A stretch of 64,000 nt of DNA from Ambrosia x helenae (lineage: Eukaryota; Streptophyta; Magnoliopsida; Asterales; Asteraceae). Positions 63,331 to 64,000 of this stretch are shown piece by piece. The stretch spans positions 107,026,688 to 107,090,687 of the forward strand of contig CM061225.1 of NCBI GenBank assembly GCA_030844895.1. The letters are read 5' to 3'. Made by a program: the position numbers and the translations under genes. The stretch's first letter is position 1. The number at the start of each line of letters is the position of its first letter. The notes below the pieces were generated by a model. The model was not told where the DNA came from and ran no database searches. It worked only from the letters and a program-made list of their open reading frames with translations.

Positions 63331-64000
63331 TTTTTATTATTAAAAATTAAATATTTATTTTAAATATTGTTAATTATCAAGTTTCGGAAGTTTACTGACC
63401 GTTTTTACAATTGGAACTGCAACCGATTTAATTAACGCGATTTAAATGCGTGTTCTGAAAACACGCGTCAGACATCGAAGATATTTATATTTATGCTCGG
63501 TTTTGTGTTTCGAACAAAACCGACTACTTTTTATAATTAGTTATCGGACCTAGAATAGAAACCGAGGCATTTTGTATTAATACGGAAGGGTTGTGGTCGT
63601 TTTATGGTGGTTCAAGTCGGGCTATGGTGGTCATTTCATGGTGGTTCAAGGCAGCGCACGGTTTCAGGCCCGAAGGGGCTATGGTGGAGGTTCGAGGCGG
63701 CGCGGGTGTTGGTTCATGATGGGGTCAGACCTTGGTGGTTAGGTGTGGTCCGGTTATGGTTGTGTGTTGAAGGCGGCAGCGGTACAAGGGTCCGATGGGT
63801 TGGGTCAGACTCTCGTGGGTTTTGGTCGGGATTTAAGTCGGGTCAGAGCTTGGTGGTGGTTGGCTGGAGATGGTGGTGGTTGGCCGGAGATGGTGGTGGG
63901 TGTCCGGAGATGGTGGTGGGTGTCCGGAGATGGTGGTGGTTGCAGAGGCAGCGGCGCGCGGGTCTCGAGTCTTGGGCCGGGTTGGTTAGATCCCAGATCA
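63294..64000. repeat. Start of another LTR element (partial, runs off window)
   Basis: TGTGACACCCGGCAACTTCC abruptly replaces the open frame at 63294 and looks like a gypsy-type LTR terminus. The rest to the window end is non-coding and increasingly GC-rich. It contains four 20-bp tandem units (63861-63940, core ggagatggtggtgg). Direction and family cannot be settled without the other end. Confidence 0.6.
63861..63940 (+). repeat. 20-bp minisatellite, four copies
   Basis: Units tggctggagatggtggtggt, tggccggagatggtggtggg, tgtccggagatggtggtggg and tgtccggagatggtggtggt follow each other exactly, inside the terminal LTR. Confidence 0.95.

Overview
This window is plant nuclear DNA, almost certainly from a eudicot and possibly an Asteraceae. 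That family guess rests only on the general look of the retroelements and is inference. The reasons for calling it a plant are LTR retrotransposons with initiator-tRNA-Met primer sites, RRM-type L1 LINEs, MITEs, Helitron-like ends, a CACTA-type element and one receptor-like-protein gene. No RNA gene, CRISPR array or prokaryotic feature was seen. The one clearly intact host gene is an intronless-CDS LRR receptor-like protein (27286-30243, +) of 985 residues. Nearly everything else is transposon, and much of it is nested.

Block 1 (1-2865): the decayed 3' end of one LTR element (LTR 1273-1492), remains of a second on the minus strand (from 2210), and a MITE (2423-2748). Block 2 (2866-26546) is a four-level nest. 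An L1-type LINE (2882-26530, 16-bp target-site duplication) holds a Ty1/copia element (9039-25281, - strand, TSD TTTAA, LTRs identical by eye, open 1409-codon gag-pol). The copia leader holds a ~10.3-kb CACTA-like element (13618-23893). That element carries a TNP1/En/Spm-type gene remnant and pieces of host genes: an exon of ribosomal protein eL18, an exon of a GDSL esterase/lipase, and a promoter-like segment with TATA and telo-box motifs. It is itself invaded by an element sitting in a (TA)n tract (20754-22951).

Block 3 (26547-30690) has a small MITE and the receptor-like gene, whose upstream region holds a duplicated W-box segment. Block 4 (30688-37490) is a second, 5'-truncated L1 LINE (- strand). 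A gag-only LTR element (31741-35357, TSD AGAAA) is inserted in it. After insertion, a 601-bp unit (end of gag + 3' LTR + 57 bp of LINE) was amplified to three tandem copies, giving one locus with four LTRs and three nucleocapsid segments. The TATA box is altered only in the two inner LTRs.

Block 5 (37500-43400): a foldback element, a Stowaway-type MITE with a short Helitron inside it, a possible minus-strand Helitron and a rearranged duplication. Block 6 (43408-54026) is a young Ty3/gypsy chromovirus-like element (- strand, 2599-bp LTRs, TSD TCTTT) whose polyprotein is broken by one nonsense codon; its gag appears to hold a 79-bp intron. Block 7 (54217-64000): a second copy of the MITE seen at 2423, a Helitron-like 3' end (55456), and a Sirevirus-like copia (55566 onward, + strand) with damaged gag, a hAT MITE with perfect 8-bp TSD, an open pol frame and a downstream envelope-position ORF cut by another LTR element that starts at 63294 and runs off the window.
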